Shown here piece after piece: positions 18,451 through 26,122 of a stretch of DNA of 64,000 nt (position 1 is its first letter; each line of letters starts with the position of its first letter). The stretch lies in contig NZ_JAQGEI010000014.1 of assembly GCF_029017505.1 (NCBI RefSeq), forward strand, positions 55,479 through 119,478. The letters are read 5' to 3'. The position numbers and the translations under genes are program-made. The DNA comes from Sedimenticola hydrogenitrophicus (GTDB taxonomy: Bacteria > Pseudomonadota > Gammaproteobacteria > Chromatiales > Chromatiaceae). Under the pieces are notes generated by a model. The model ran no database searches. It saw only the letters and a program-made list of their open reading frames with translations, and was not told where the DNA came from.

Positions 18451-18520
18451 TAAACCACAACGGTTCTTGACACAATAAACCGTGACGGTCCATACTGCCA
18501 ATGAACCGCAACGGTTTATC
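18451..18520. promoter_or_regulatory. Three-operator switch with sigma-70-like promoter
   Basis: Three copies of a 13-bp palindromic unit AACCRYRACGGTY lie at 18453-18465, 18478-18490 and 18504-18516, spaced 25-26 bp. A perfect -35 box TTGACA (18467-18472) and CATACT (18491-18496, 18-bp spacer) form a plus-strand promoter between and over them. Binding by either Arc-like protein would block this promoter. The operator assignment is inferred from position and symmetry. Confidence 0.75.
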
Positions 18521-18544
18521 TGAATAATTTGGAGAAGAGAAGAT

Positions 18545-18706
18545 ATGAGCAGAACCGACCCACAAGTAAAAGTAAGGCTTCCTGCTGAACTCAAGGATTA
18601 CATCCAGGAGACGGCCGGAGAAAACCATAGAACCATGAATGCGGAAATCGTCTTCCGGCTGGAGCAAAGCAAAAAACAGGACAACGTCAATGAACAGCAG
18701 AAATGA
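18545..18706 (+). CDS. Arc-like ribbon-helix-helix protein (53 aa)
   Basis: This short gene encodes MSRTDPQVKVRLPAELKDYI followed by ETAGENHRTMNAEIVFRLEQ. That is an almost minimal Arc repressor fold, matching the 53-residue length of P22 Arc. GGAGAAGAGAAGAT precedes the ATG. It lies in the same direction as the antirepressor gene and is probably its autogenous regulator, sharing the palindromic operators with the divergent Mnt-like gene. Arc acts as a dimer of dimers that binds the operator through an antiparallel beta-ribbon. Confidence 0.8.
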   Translation: MSRTDPQVKVRLPAELKDYIQETAGENHRTMNAEIVFRLEQSKKQDNVNEQQK

Positions 18707-18777
18707 TGAAGGCCCAGGTGCTGGAACACCTGAGCCTTCGATGAACATCACCCAAACCACAATGTAAGGACAGTTCA

Positions 18778-19404
18778 ATGAACAATAATACGCCACATCA
18801 GAATTTCCGCAATAGCACCAACATTCAGGTGCTGCCCAATCCGTTCGACTTCGAGACTCATAACGTCCGCATCGCCATCGGTCGCGATGGAGAGCCATGG
18901 TTCTGCGCGAAGGACGTATTTGAAACCCTTGGAATTGCCTGGAAAGGTGTTTCAGGGAGTCTGAAAAACACCCCGGAAGAGTGGCAAGGGGTCTGCTATC
19001 TTCAGACCCCTGGCGGCACTCAAGAGGCGGTTTTCCTCTCAGAACCGGCTGTCTATCAGACCGCTTTTATCTCCAGAAAGCCCGAATCCATCGCTTTCAC
19101 CAAGTGGGTGTGCGAGGAGATCCTACCCGCCATCCGCAAGCAGGGCTACTACGGCGCCCTCCCCGCCGGCAACCAGGTGCAGCTCACCACGGTGATGATC
19201 AAGCTGCTGGACCCGGAGCGCACAAGCGCTCACTCGATGGCGCTTTTTTTGTGCCCGCCCGTTTTATGGCGGGTCGCATGGGGGCACCCTCGGGTGCGCC
19301 GCTCTCCGGGCGGTAGTTCCAACCCTGTGCGGCCTGCCACCCTTTCCCGATTGGAACCGGACGGTGGCAGCTCTTCAACATACCCGGAGAACTGTCATGA
19401 CTAA
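18778..19404 (+). CDS. BRO-N domain antirepressor, C-terminus replaced by cassette sequence
   Basis: Residues about 20-125 form a BRO-N domain: NVRIAIGRDGEPWFCAKDVF, LGIAWKGVSGSL, TPGGTQEAVFLSEPAVYQTA and FTKWVCEEILPAIRKQGYYG. BRO/Ant proteins titrate or block repressors to trigger lytic growth. After KLLDPE the frame enters the 1.17-kb repeated cassette at 19213, and the last ~60 residues translate the C4-like RNA region rather than a normal Ant C-terminal domain. The original tail was thus probably lost when the cassette inserted. It overlaps the next start codon by eight bases. Confidence 0.8.
   Translation: MNNNTPHQNFRNSTNIQVLPNPFDFETHNVRIAIGRDGEPWFCAKDVFETLGIAWKGVSGSLKNTPEEWQGVCYLQTPGGTQEAVFLSEPAVYQTAFISRKPESIAFTKWVCEEILPAIRKQGYYGALPAGNQVQLTTVMIKLLDPERTSAHSMALFLCPPVLWRVAWGHPRVRRSPGGSSNPVRPATLSRLEPDGGSSSTYPENCHD
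19216..19375 (+). ncRNA. C4-type antisense RNA region, copy 1
   Basis: The segment folds into hairpins (CCCGCC with GGCGGG near 19253-19273; GGCACCC with GGGTGC near 19283-19297). It then carries two short elements, TTCCAA (19317-19322) and CTGCCACC (19334-19341). These are complementary to TTGGAA (19351-19356) and GGTGGCAG (19363-19370) just ahead of the next gene's ribosome site. This a1/b1-a2/b2 layout is that of the phage P1/P7 c4 RNA controlling antirepressor translation. Family assignment is by pattern; a covariance search would settle it. Confidence 0.65.
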
Positions 19405-19966
19405 TACCACCCAGAGCTTCCAGTGGGGCGACATCGCCCTGAGCCAGGTCGCCTACGTCGACGGCATCCCCCACGCCACCCGCCAAGCCATCGGCGAGTG
19501 GCTGGAATACGCCGATTCACAGAAGGCGGTCGACAACCTTCTCGACCGAAATCCACACATCGAGCACTACTCAACACCCCTCAACCTGAGGGCCGTTGAC
19601 GGCAAAATGAGGGACGTTTCGGTCTACCACCCCATCGGCTTTTTGCTGATTGTCATGGAGTCCGGCCAGCCCAAGGCGCTCGCCTGCAAGGTCGCCGTGG
19701 CTGAGTTCGTCTGGCACTTCGCCGGGCCGCACGGGGCCGACACCAAGGAGCGCAACGCCTACCTCAAGGAGATCGAGCGCCTCACCGACCGCATCGCCGG
19801 CGCAAGGAACGCCATGGTCTACCGCCAGCTGGTGCGCATGATCGAGTATTACTGCCACCTCGCTGCCTGGCCACAGCCGGATCTCACCCTGCGCACCACC
19901 GAGATCGACCAGCTCCCCCTGCCCCTCGGCGAGCAGACCCCGGCCCTGCCGGGTAAGGGGGTGTAG
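19397..19966 (+). CDS. BRO-N-like phage antirepressor family protein, copy 1
   Basis: A 189-residue protein beginning after CCGGAGAACTGTC. The N-terminal half resembles the phage antirepressor N-terminal domain (GIPHATRQAIGEWLEYADSQ, LDRNPHIEHYSTPLNLRAVD, YHPIGFLLIVMESGQPKALA). The ribosome site overlaps the predicted C4 RNA target, so translation should be under antisense control. A copy differing at only a few residues lies at 54067. It probably takes part in prophage induction or immunity, but no function is proven for this subfamily. Confidence 0.7.
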   Translation: MTNTTQSFQWGDIALSQVAYVDGIPHATRQAIGEWLEYADSQKAVDNLLDRNPHIEHYSTPLNLRAVDGKMRDVSVYHPIGFLLIVMESGQPKALACKVAVAEFVWHFAGPHGADTKERNAYLKEIERLTDRIAGARNAMVYRQLVRMIEYYCHLAAWPQPDLTLRTTEIDQLPLPLGEQTPALPGKGV

Positions 19967-19967
19967 C

Positions 19968-20171
19968 ATGGTTGAGCGCACAGCCCGGCCGGGCGACATC
20001 CCGGCAGACCAAGCGGCCCAGCTGCGTAGCGGGCTCGCCTACACCCGCCAGGCGCTGATCGCCGCCATCGACTCCCTCGAAGAGGACCTCCTTGACCTCG
20101 AGGACGTACGCAACATCATCCACGCGCAAATGGACACCCTCGATCGGGCCGCCCTCGGCCAGGGGGTGTGA
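19968..20171 (+). CDS. Small hypothetical phage protein, copy 1
   Basis: A 67-residue acidic helical protein (TRQALIAAIDSLEEDLLDLE, DVRNIIHAQMDTLDRAA) with no recognisable domain. It follows the antirepressor-like gene by one base and is followed by another small gene, in the same order as the second cassette (54638-54841). Its retention in both copies suggests it works with its neighbours. A coiled-coil or helical-bundle partner protein is a guess only. Confidence 0.6.
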   Translation: MVERTARPGDIPADQAAQLRSGLAYTRQALIAAIDSLEEDLLDLEDVRNIIHAQMDTLDRAALGQGV

Positions 20172-20172
20172 C

Positions 20173-20379
20173 ATGACTTCTGAGCAGATGCGCAAACGCA
20201 TCAACCACCAGTGCGACTGGATCGATGACCACCTGCAGGCCCTGGATGCCGCGGCTATCGGGATCGGCAAGAGCGGCCCGGAGATCCAACGGGAAGCCGC
20301 CAGCCGCCTGCTGCGGATCGTTATCGACAGCACCCAGAGCCTGGTCAGCGAGCTGCGGGAAACCGTGGATAATCTGTAA
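20173..20379 (+). CDS. Small hypothetical phage protein, copy 1 (third cassette gene)
   Basis: A 68-residue protein (MTSEQMRKRINHQCDWIDDH, GPEIQREAASRLLRIVIDST) with predominantly helical character and no known motif. It starts one base after the previous stop. The corresponding gene at 54843-55049 is the most diverged member of the cassette. In this copy an AntA-type antirepressor follows directly; in the other copy a terminator follows. Function unknown. Confidence 0.6.
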   Translation: MTSEQMRKRINHQCDWIDDHLQALDAAAIGIGKSGPEIQREAASRLLRIVIDSTQSLVSELRETVDNL

Positions 20380-20395
20380 GGAGATGTAAATCGAC

Positions 20396-21010
20396 ATGAA
20401 TGAACTAATCAAGATCGAAGCCCGCGAGCTGTCGGGTACCTCTATCCAGACCTGCAATGCCCGCGTGCTGTGGGAGTTTGTCGAGAGCAAGCAGCAATTC
20501 GCCGACTGGATCAAGGACCGCATCGAAGAATACGGCTTTGTCGAGGGCGAGGACTTTTACTCAATTTTGAGTAAAAGTACTGGAGGCCGGCCCCGCACTG
20601 ACTACCACCTGACCCTGGACATGGCCAAGGAGCTGGCCATGATCGAGAACAACGACATCGGCCGGCAGGTGCGGCGCTATTTCATCCGCGCCGAGGCCGA
20701 GCTGCGCGCGCGCATCGAGGCGGAGTGGCATGCGCGTGAGAAGGAGTTACTGGAACAGGCCAGTCACATGCTGCCGCTGCCCGGCGTGGATAAGCGGGCG
20801 CGCGACGGGCTGCGGCTCAGGGATACACTGACCCTGCGCGATCAGAGCCGCAAGACGCTGGCGCAACTGCTGGAGGCCGACCATCCGGCGCAACGGAAGA
20901 ATCTGTGGTATCTGTTCAAGCAGGTGAATGACGCGTTGGGTGTGCCGACGCCGACACTGGCTGAGATCGAGGCAGTGCAAAATCCAGGGCCGGACCATGG
21001 ATTGAGATAA
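20396..21010 (+). CDS. AntA/AntB-type antirepressor
   Basis: A 204-residue protein with the AntA/AntB antirepressor domain at the N-terminus: CNARVLWEFVESKQQFADWI, YGFVEGEDFYSIL, GGRPRTDYHLTLDMAKELAM and NNDIGRQVRRYFI. These match phage P1 Ant1/2. Such proteins inactivate the phage repressor and are controlled by C4 antisense RNA in P1/P7, consistent with the upstream C4-like region. The C-terminal half is helical and charged. GGAGATGTAAATCGAC precedes the ATG. A terminator follows at 21027. Confidence 0.85.
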   Translation: MNELIKIEARELSGTSIQTCNARVLWEFVESKQQFADWIKDRIEEYGFVEGEDFYSILSKSTGGRPRTDYHLTLDMAKELAMIENNDIGRQVRRYFIRAEAELRARIEAEWHAREKELLEQASHMLPLPGVDKRARDGLRLRDTLTLRDQSRKTLAQLLEADHPAQRKNLWYLFKQVNDALGVPTPTLAEIEAVQNPGPDHGLR

Positions 21011-21026
21011 ACGAACAGGAAGGAAT

Positions 21027-21048
21027 AAGGGGCCGCAAGGCCCCTTTT
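21027..21048 (+). terminator. Rho-independent terminator after AntA gene
   Basis: AAGGGGCC-GCAA-GGCCCC is followed by TTTT. It closes the C4/antirepressor operon. A near-identical hairpin ends the second cassette at 55074-55099. Confidence 0.85.
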
Positions 21049-21095
21049 CTGATATACCGTTACTAGTAACGATAAGCAACAATGATAGGTATCAG

Positions 21096-21275
21096 ATGAG
21101 CGATAAGAGACACGACCACACCAAGAGAGAGCGCCAGGCCAGGTACCGGGCACGCCGGCAAGTGGAAGGCTTGGTTCTGGTGCAGTATTGGGTTCATCGA
21201 TCAGATGCGGAGACCGTGGACCAACTGATCGCGCCCTACCGAGCGAATCCGGAATCCAGCAAGGCATCAACGTAG
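21096..21275 (+). CDS. Small basic hypothetical protein
   Basis: A 59-codon frame beginning MSDKRHDHTKRERQARYRAR, strongly basic in its first half and ending VDQLIAPYRANPESSKAST. Its short helix-turn-helix-free sequence matches no family I know, though the basic N-terminus could bind nucleic acid. It follows the terminator of the antirepressor operon and has only a weak AGG ribosome site. It may be a small phage regulator. Confidence 0.45.
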   Translation: MSDKRHDHTKRERQARYRARRQVEGLVLVQYWVHRSDAETVDQLIAPYRANPESSKAST

Positions 21276-21883
21276 AGGGCGAGGATTGGACTATTTCATA
21301 AATTTATGAAAAAGCCCTCCGCTGGCGGCAGGCCCCGCACCGGCTAACACCTTACCCGCCGTGGACACCATTAATCCAGTAGATCATATCGCATTGATAA
21401 TTATGACTTTTCATATAATCCCTGTGGCCACACGGATAAGGGATGGTTTTGAGCAGCGCCGGCCGTATTTGGTCGCTTTCTGAAAATCCGTGGGGGGTCC
21501 GGAAAAAGGTGGTTATGGTGATCAAGTCAGCAAAAGCGACGCACCCTATTGAATAATCAGGAGAATTCCGAATCGCCAAAAGGTTGTTTTCTGGTGATAT
21601 GAGGGTAATCTGATTACCCTATATAGGGGTGATTATTATAAAAATATATTCCCTTTACTATCAGTACATTACAAAAAACAACCTTTGAAACCACCCTAAA
21701 CCACCTTTGAAGGGTTGTTTTTTTATTCAACAACTTCAACAGGATACGTGCGGTTTTTTGGAAAATAACCCTGACCACCCTTTTCCGACGCCCCCCCGGC
21801 ACATTTTTTAGTACACGAAGAGATTTCTTTAGTAAAATCAGTCCTGTACAACACGCTGCTCTAATAATAATGGAGAATCATTA
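21276..21883. other. AT-rich prophage intergenic region with long inverted repeat
   Basis: About 600 bases lack a convincing gene. A 75-codon minus-strand frame at 21352-21579 (MAIRNSPDYSIGCVAFADLI) is only a weak candidate. A feature near 21675-21722 pairs AACAACCTTT with AAGGGTTGTT across a loop containing ACCACC repeats and ends in a T run, so it may be a terminator or small RNA. The segment leads into the ogr-like gene and probably carries its promoter. Confidence 0.45.
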
Positions 21884-22141
21884 ATGGCCCGCCCGACCAT
21901 TACTCAATGCCCTCACTGCCATTCAAACTGCACCGTTAAACGAAGCCAACAACTGTCCCCCATGTGCCGAGAAATCACCGCCGCCTGCTCGAATGTTGAG
22001 TGTGGCTGGACCGGTGTTTTCTACCAGGAGCCCGTCCGGACACTGAGTCCATCCGCCCTACCCGATCCGGCTATATCGATTCCGATATCAAGCCACATCA
22101 ATACCGACAACGTTAAGAAATCGCTGCAGCAAACTGCATGA
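21884..22141 (+). CDS. ogr: Ogr/Delta-type zinc-finger activator of late genes
   Basis: An 85-residue protein with a single zinc finger of the Ogr/Delta family: CPHCHSNCTVKRS, CREITAACSNVECGWTGVFY. In P2 and satellite P4 these activators bind about 55 bases upstream of late promoters and contact the alpha subunit of RNA polymerase to turn on capsid, lysis and tail operons. GGAGAATCATTA precedes the ATG. Palindromes at 26123 and 32759 are its likely targets. In P2 ogr lies after gene D; here it lies next to cos at the other side of the prophage map. Confidence 0.85.
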   Translation: MARPTITQCPHCHSNCTVKRSQQLSPMCREITAACSNVECGWTGVFYQEPVRTLSPSALPDPAISIPISSHINTDNVKKSLQQTA

Positions 22142-22244
22142 ATATGCCGATTCCCTGACCGACGCTCAACCGCACCTAGCGCCAGGCCCACCCCGGGCTG
22201 GGGCTTATGTGCGGCTGCGTAAATTTCGACACTTTTAGCGGGCA

Positions 22245-22263
22245 GGCGCGGCGGGGGGAGAAC
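22245..22263. other. cos-like site (cohesive end)
   Basis: The 19 bases GGCGCGGCGGGGGGAGAAC differ at four positions from the 19-nt P2 cohesive end as I recall it, and are followed, as in P2, by CTGCGCGC. The position between the ogr-like gene and the terminase/portal operon fits a packaging site. The exact cut must be measured. Confidence 0.65.
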
Positions 22264-22342
22264 TGCGCGCGCGCCGTGGTGGTGGGAGGCCTGGGCCTGG
22301 GCGGTGGCCGGGCTGAAGGCGTGTGCCGTGTGCGGTGGGCGT

Positions 22343-22365
22343 AAAAAACCCGGCGGCTGCCGGGT
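22343..22365 (-). terminator. Terminator of the dam/portal/terminase operon
   Basis: On the minus strand ACCCGGC-AGCC-GCCGGGT is followed by TTTTT. It lies just past the dam stop and ends the leftward operon. Confidence 0.8.
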
Positions 22366-22389
22366 GTGGTTGGTGAGTGTCCGTTTTGA

Positions 22390-23151
22390 CTATGGCCAGT
22401 TTCGGATAATCAGCTCGTTACGCTTTGCCTGGGAGCTCTTCGATACCGTGTAGGCGATGGGAACCGTTTCAATGTTCAGTCCTGCAAAGATCTCCCGCAT
22501 CTCCGGGATATCATTCAGGGTGATCAGCATGTGCCCCTGGATCGATCCGGCCAGGTCGGCGATCTGCTGATACTGCTCCAGACCGAACTCCACGTCATAC
22601 CCTTCGGTCCCCCAGTAAGGCGGATCCAGAAAGAACACCGTCTCCGGCTTATCATACCGTCTAATGCATTCGGCCCATGGCAGGTGCTCGATGTAGGTTC
22701 GTGCCAACCTCAAGTGGGCTTGGCTGAGATCCTCCTCTATACGCAGCAGGTTCAGCCTGGGCGGGGTACTGGCAGCCACACCGAAGGATCGGTTCTGCAC
22801 CAGCCCGCCAAAGGCAGATTTCTGCAGGAAGAAGAACCGCGCCGCCCGTTGGATATCTGTCAGGGTCTCCGGGTCCACCCGCTTTGCCAGCAAGAATTCC
22901 TCCCGGCTGACCAGCGCCCAGCGGAAGTGCCTGATCAGTTCGTCCAGGTGGTACTTCACCACTCGGTACAGAGTGACCAGGTCGCTGTTGATGTCGTTAA
23001 TCACCTCAACCTTGGAGGGTTCCTTCATAAAGAAGATGGCCGCACCGCCGGCGAACGGCTCGACATAAGTCTGGTGCCCGTTAATGTGGGGAAGGATATG
23101 TTTTGCGAGGCGACGCTTGCCGCCGATCCAGGGAATGATGGGTTTATGCAC
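22390..23151 (-). CDS. dam: Phage DNA adenine methyltransferase (D12 class)
   Basis: A 253-residue N6-adenine methylase. Motifs appear in D12 order: IIPWIGGKRRLAKHILPHI (SAM-binding region), TYVEPFAGGAAIFF, the central recognition region, and the catalytic FFLDPPYWGTEGYDVEF. The start appears to be GTG at 23151 with AAGG upstream. The gene is downstream of portal and terminase in the same leftward operon, beside cos, which is unusual relative to P2. It may protect the phage from host restriction or influence packaging or regulation; GATC specificity is likely for the class but not proven. Confidence 0.92.
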   Translation of the reverse strand: MHKPIIPWIGGKRRLAKHILPHINGHQTYVEPFAGGAAIFFMKEPSKVEVINDINSDLVTLYRVVKYHLDELIRHFRWALVSREEFLLAKRVDPETLTDIQRAARFFFLQKSAFGGLVQNRSFGVAASTPPRLNLLRIEEDLSQAHLRLARTYIEHLPWAECIRRYDKPETVFFLDPPYWGTEGYDVEFGLEQYQQIADLAGSIQGHMLITLNDIPEMREIFAGLNIETVPIAYTVSKSSQAKRNELIIRNWP

Positions 23152-23307
23152 CTTGATACCTTTTAATTATTTAAGCGAATAAGTACAATCCACCCGCCGT
23201 GTGCACGGTCGGGAGTCTTGGCTCGATCTGGTGCTTGCTCACCTGGTTGGGTGTTGCCCGGATGTGTTCCAGCACTCCGGGCATCGCTCCCGTTTGCGCG
23301 GCCGCTG
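23152..23307. other. Spacer between portal and methylase genes
   Basis: About 155 bases between the portal stop and the dam start on the minus strand. I see no gene, and no strong promoter or hairpin. Confidence 0.4.
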
Positions 23308-24318
23308 TCAGGCAGCCGTTTCTTCAATGGCGTAGGGTGCGAAGCGGATCACTTCGATTTCCAGCCAGTCGTTGATCTCTTTGAACCGCTCCTGCAGTGG
23401 GACGATCTCGTTGCGATTGAACACCTTGGCGGCGTCCTGTACCGATCCGAAGCCGCTGGTATTGGTGGGGATGATGCCCATCAGGTGCGGCGGTACCCGG
23501 TGCACCGCCAGGACATCGTCGCGGGTGACGTTCTTGATATTGAAAAATTCGTCCTTGGCCTGGACCTCGCTGATCGGGATGATCTGTATGCCGTCCTTTT
23601 GGCCGTTGGGGGCATACATGAAGAGGTTGCGGAAGTTTCCAGGGCCTTTGGACTCCTTCAGCGCCTTGCGCAGGGCGTCGATATCCCCCTCCTCCTGGGC
23701 GGCATCGCTCATGTAGAGGATGAACCCGGCATGGCTGCCGTTTTGGTAATACTTGCGCCGGAACAGGGTGGCCGATTCATTCAGCCAGGCGCTGTTCAGA
23801 CCGGCGATATACTCGGGTACCCCGTACAGCTCCTGGTTGAAGTCGGGCTCCTGCAGCTGGAACACGGTCCCGGGATCGAACTCCTGCGCATCGTAGAGGT
23901 TCGGCACGTACCAGAACCGATCTTCCTGTCCGCGGCGGGTGTACTTTGACGGGCTGGTCTTGAGTTTCAGCGGGCCGTTCATGCGGTTGTTGACACGCTG
24001 CAGGTAGGCATCGCCGAAGATCAGGTAGTCCAGCACCAGGCGGGAGAACTCCTGCTTGGACAGCAGCGGGTGGGCCATGTAGGAGCTGACCAGGATGTTG
24101 CGCTTTACGTAGATGGCGCTGCTGTGGTGCGGATTGGCGTTGAACGACTTGGCCAGGCCGGGGCGGCTGATCGGCGGTTCGTACCATTTGCCGTTCCACC
24201 AGCTTTCGACCAGGCCGAGGATGTCGCGCCCCTCCAGGACGGGTGACGGATCACCAAAGGTGAACGCCTCGGCGATTGTGTTCTGAGTCCGCTTGGACTG
24301 TTTTGCCTTTTTGGCCAT
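23308..24318 (-). CDS. Q: Phage portal protein (P2 gpQ family)
   Basis: A 336-residue protein with P2 portal signatures: FNANPHHSSAIYVKRNILVS, EFSRLVLDYLIFGDAYLQRV, ITPISEVQAKD-like IIPISEVQAKDEFFNIKN, and HRVPPHLMGIIPTNTSGFGS. The portal forms the dodecameric ring through which DNA enters and leaves the head and to which the tail connector attaches. Its ATG overlaps the terminase stop by one base. Length is normal for the family. Transcription is leftward together with the terminase gene. Confidence 0.96.
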   Translation of the reverse strand: MAKKAKQSKRTQNTIAEAFTFGDPSPVLEGRDILGLVESWWNGKWYEPPISRPGLAKSFNANPHHSSAIYVKRNILVSSYMAHPLLSKQEFSRLVLDYLIFGDAYLQRVNNRMNGPLKLKTSPSKYTRRGQEDRFWYVPNLYDAQEFDPGTVFQLQEPDFNQELYGVPEYIAGLNSAWLNESATLFRRKYYQNGSHAGFILYMSDAAQEEGDIDALRKALKESKGPGNFRNLFMYAPNGQKDGIQIIPISEVQAKDEFFNIKNVTRDDVLAVHRVPPHLMGIIPTNTSGFGSVQDAAKVFNRNEIVPLQERFKEINDWLEIEVIRFAPYAIEETAA

Positions 24319-26078
24319 CAGTAGATCTCCAGTATTGAACCGCTGCCCCCGCCGGCAATGGATTGCAGGGGCTGTTTATCCAGGGCATGCATGGTGGCCC
24401 ACGCCAGATCGGCATGGCCGGTTTCGTTGGATCGGGCCGCTTCATAGGTGACGCGATTACCCGAGGCGGTGAGGGTCTTGCGAATCATCAGGAAGGCGGA
24501 CGGGACATCGGTCCAGCCGGCGTCGAACTCCAGCCGGCCAGAGCCGATTACGTCCTTGGCCTTCAGCACCAGCCGGGTTTTCACCTCCGGGCTGTACTTG
24601 ATTTTGGTGGCGCCCGGGTAGAACTTCTTCACCAGGTCATAGACGCCATAGCCGATACCGGTGATATCGATGCCGATGTGCTGCACGTTGAACCGCTTGG
24701 TCAGTGCGCGGATCTTCTCGGCCTGGTCGGGGAAGTCCATGCCGCGCCAGCTGTACTTCTCCAGGATGCGGAACTTTCCGCCGGGTACCAGCGGCGGCGC
24801 CAGCACCACGCAGCTGGCATCGTCGGTGGTGCGGCTGGGGTCATAGCCGATCCACACCGGCCGCTGGGCGAAGGGCCGGGTGGAGAAGGGTTTCCAGTCA
24901 TTCCACACCACCCAGGTGTCCACCATCCCCTGCTGCAGCTCCGCCAGGCTGAAGATGCTGGCGGTGTCATCGATGAATTGACACATCAGGAGGTTGTCAT
25001 ACTCCTCCTGGCTGTACTCCAGGCGCAGTTCGTCCAGGTCGAACAGGTCGCAACCCTGGGCGACGGCGTCCTCCACGGTGACGATGTGGCGCCACTGGCG
25101 ATCCTCGCAAAGCAGGCCATCCTTCAGATTGGCGTGGGTAGTATCGATAACGATCTGGCTGTCTTTCTTGCGGCCGCGGTTAAAGTGGCTGCCGTCCCAG
25201 AACGGATAGGCCTCATGGGTGATGGATGACGGGGTTGAGAAATAGGTCTTGGTCCACTGCTTGTGCATGGCCATGCCGCTGGCCACCTTGTTCAGCTCCT
25301 TGAAGCGCTGGATCCAGAAGTACTCATCGATATAGAGATCGCCGTGGTAACTCTGGGCGGTGCGGAAGTTGGTCCCCAGAAAATAGAGGTGCGCGCCGTT
25401 CGGCAGCACGATGGGGTCACCGGTCAGGTCGATGCCGCCCACCTCCCGGGCAAACTGGACGATGTACTGGCGGAACACGTGAGCCTGATTTTTTGATGCC
25501 GACAGGAAGATCTTGTTGCGGCCGGTGCGCAGGGCATGAATGAACGCCTCACGCGCGAAGTAGTAGGTGGCGCCCACCTGCCGGCTCTTCAGGATATTGC
25601 GGATGCGCCGATTCAGTTCGCGCTGTTTCCACCACTCCGTCTGATAGCCGAACAGTTCATCGTGGAACGCCTCTTCCAGTCGCTCCAGCGCCTCCTCCGG
25701 CACCTCGTTTCTGGTCGGCTTGCTCTTCCGTTTGCGATTGCGGTTGCGCAGCTTCGGGTTCAGGTCGGCTTCATTGCCGCCCTGGTCATAGCGGCGGATC
25801 CGCGCCGTGCGCTCCAGCGCCTGGGTCAGGACCTCCACCTCCCGCAGATCGCCGGCGGTCTTCTCGTCCAGCGCGATCACCTTGGCCAGGCGGACCTCCA
25901 GACTGGTCTCGGTGCGCTGCACCGATGTGCTGGTATCCCATTCATCCCGCTTCTTCCATGAGTGCACCGTCGCCGGCGGCTGCCCCAGTTTTCTGGCGAT
26001 ATAGGCCACCCGGTAGCCCTGCCAGTAGAGCAGCTTGGCTTCCAGCCGTGGGTCCAATTGAGAACAGGCAACAGTCAT
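24318..26078 (-). CDS. P: Terminase large (ATPase/nuclease) subunit, P2 gpP
   Basis: A 586-residue DNA packaging motor. The N-terminus has a helix-turn-helix-like part (YIARKLGQPPATVHSWKKRD). The ATPase domain shows the Walker A-like KSRQVGATYYFAREAF and Walker B DLYIDEYFWIQRF with coupling motif TYFSTPSS. The C-terminal nuclease carries VWIGYDPSRTTDDASCVVL and IGIDITGIGYGVYDLV. It works with gpM to cut at cos and drive DNA into the prohead. A late promoter with the palindrome at 26123 lies just upstream, and the predicted transcript start is very close to the ATG. Confidence 0.96.
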   Translation of the reverse strand: MTVACSQLDPRLEAKLLYWQGYRVAYIARKLGQPPATVHSWKKRDEWDTSTSVQRTETSLEVRLAKVIALDEKTAGDLREVEVLTQALERTARIRRYDQGGNEADLNPKLRNRNRKRKSKPTRNEVPEEALERLEEAFHDELFGYQTEWWKQRELNRRIRNILKSRQVGATYYFAREAFIHALRTGRNKIFLSASKNQAHVFRQYIVQFAREVGGIDLTGDPIVLPNGAHLYFLGTNFRTAQSYHGDLYIDEYFWIQRFKELNKVASGMAMHKQWTKTYFSTPSSITHEAYPFWDGSHFNRGRKKDSQIVIDTTHANLKDGLLCEDRQWRHIVTVEDAVAQGCDLFDLDELRLEYSQEEYDNLLMCQFIDDTASIFSLAELQQGMVDTWVVWNDWKPFSTRPFAQRPVWIGYDPSRTTDDASCVVLAPPLVPGGKFRILEKYSWRGMDFPDQAEKIRALTKRFNVQHIGIDITGIGYGVYDLVKKFYPGATKIKYSPEVKTRLVLKAKDVIGSGRLEFDAGWTDVPSAFLMIRKTLTASGNRVTYEAARSNETGHADLAWATMHALDKQPLQSIAGGGSGSILEIY

Positions 26079-26122
26079 GGGTACAGGCTACCCGGCAAAA
26101 CCGGCGGCGCTGACACGGGCGC

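Larger units (their letters stand above)
19213..20380. repeat. 1.17-kb direct repeat, copy 1 (C4-like RNA plus three genes)
   Basis: This block matches 53883-55050 with a constant offset of 34,670 bases and no indels that I can see. The first ~250 bases are identical. Scattered substitutions rise toward the 3' end. It contains the C4-like RNA and three short genes. Recombination between the copies would delete most of the prophage. Confidence 0.95.

Noticed and set aside
21884..22141. DksA/TraR assignment for the 85-residue zinc-finger protein
   Set aside because: Cysteine spacing and flanking residues fit the Ogr/Delta finger; the TraR-like protein is at 31586.
24363..25961. Plus-strand frames opposite the terminase gene
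   Set aside because: Mirror frames of a well-conserved phage gene.
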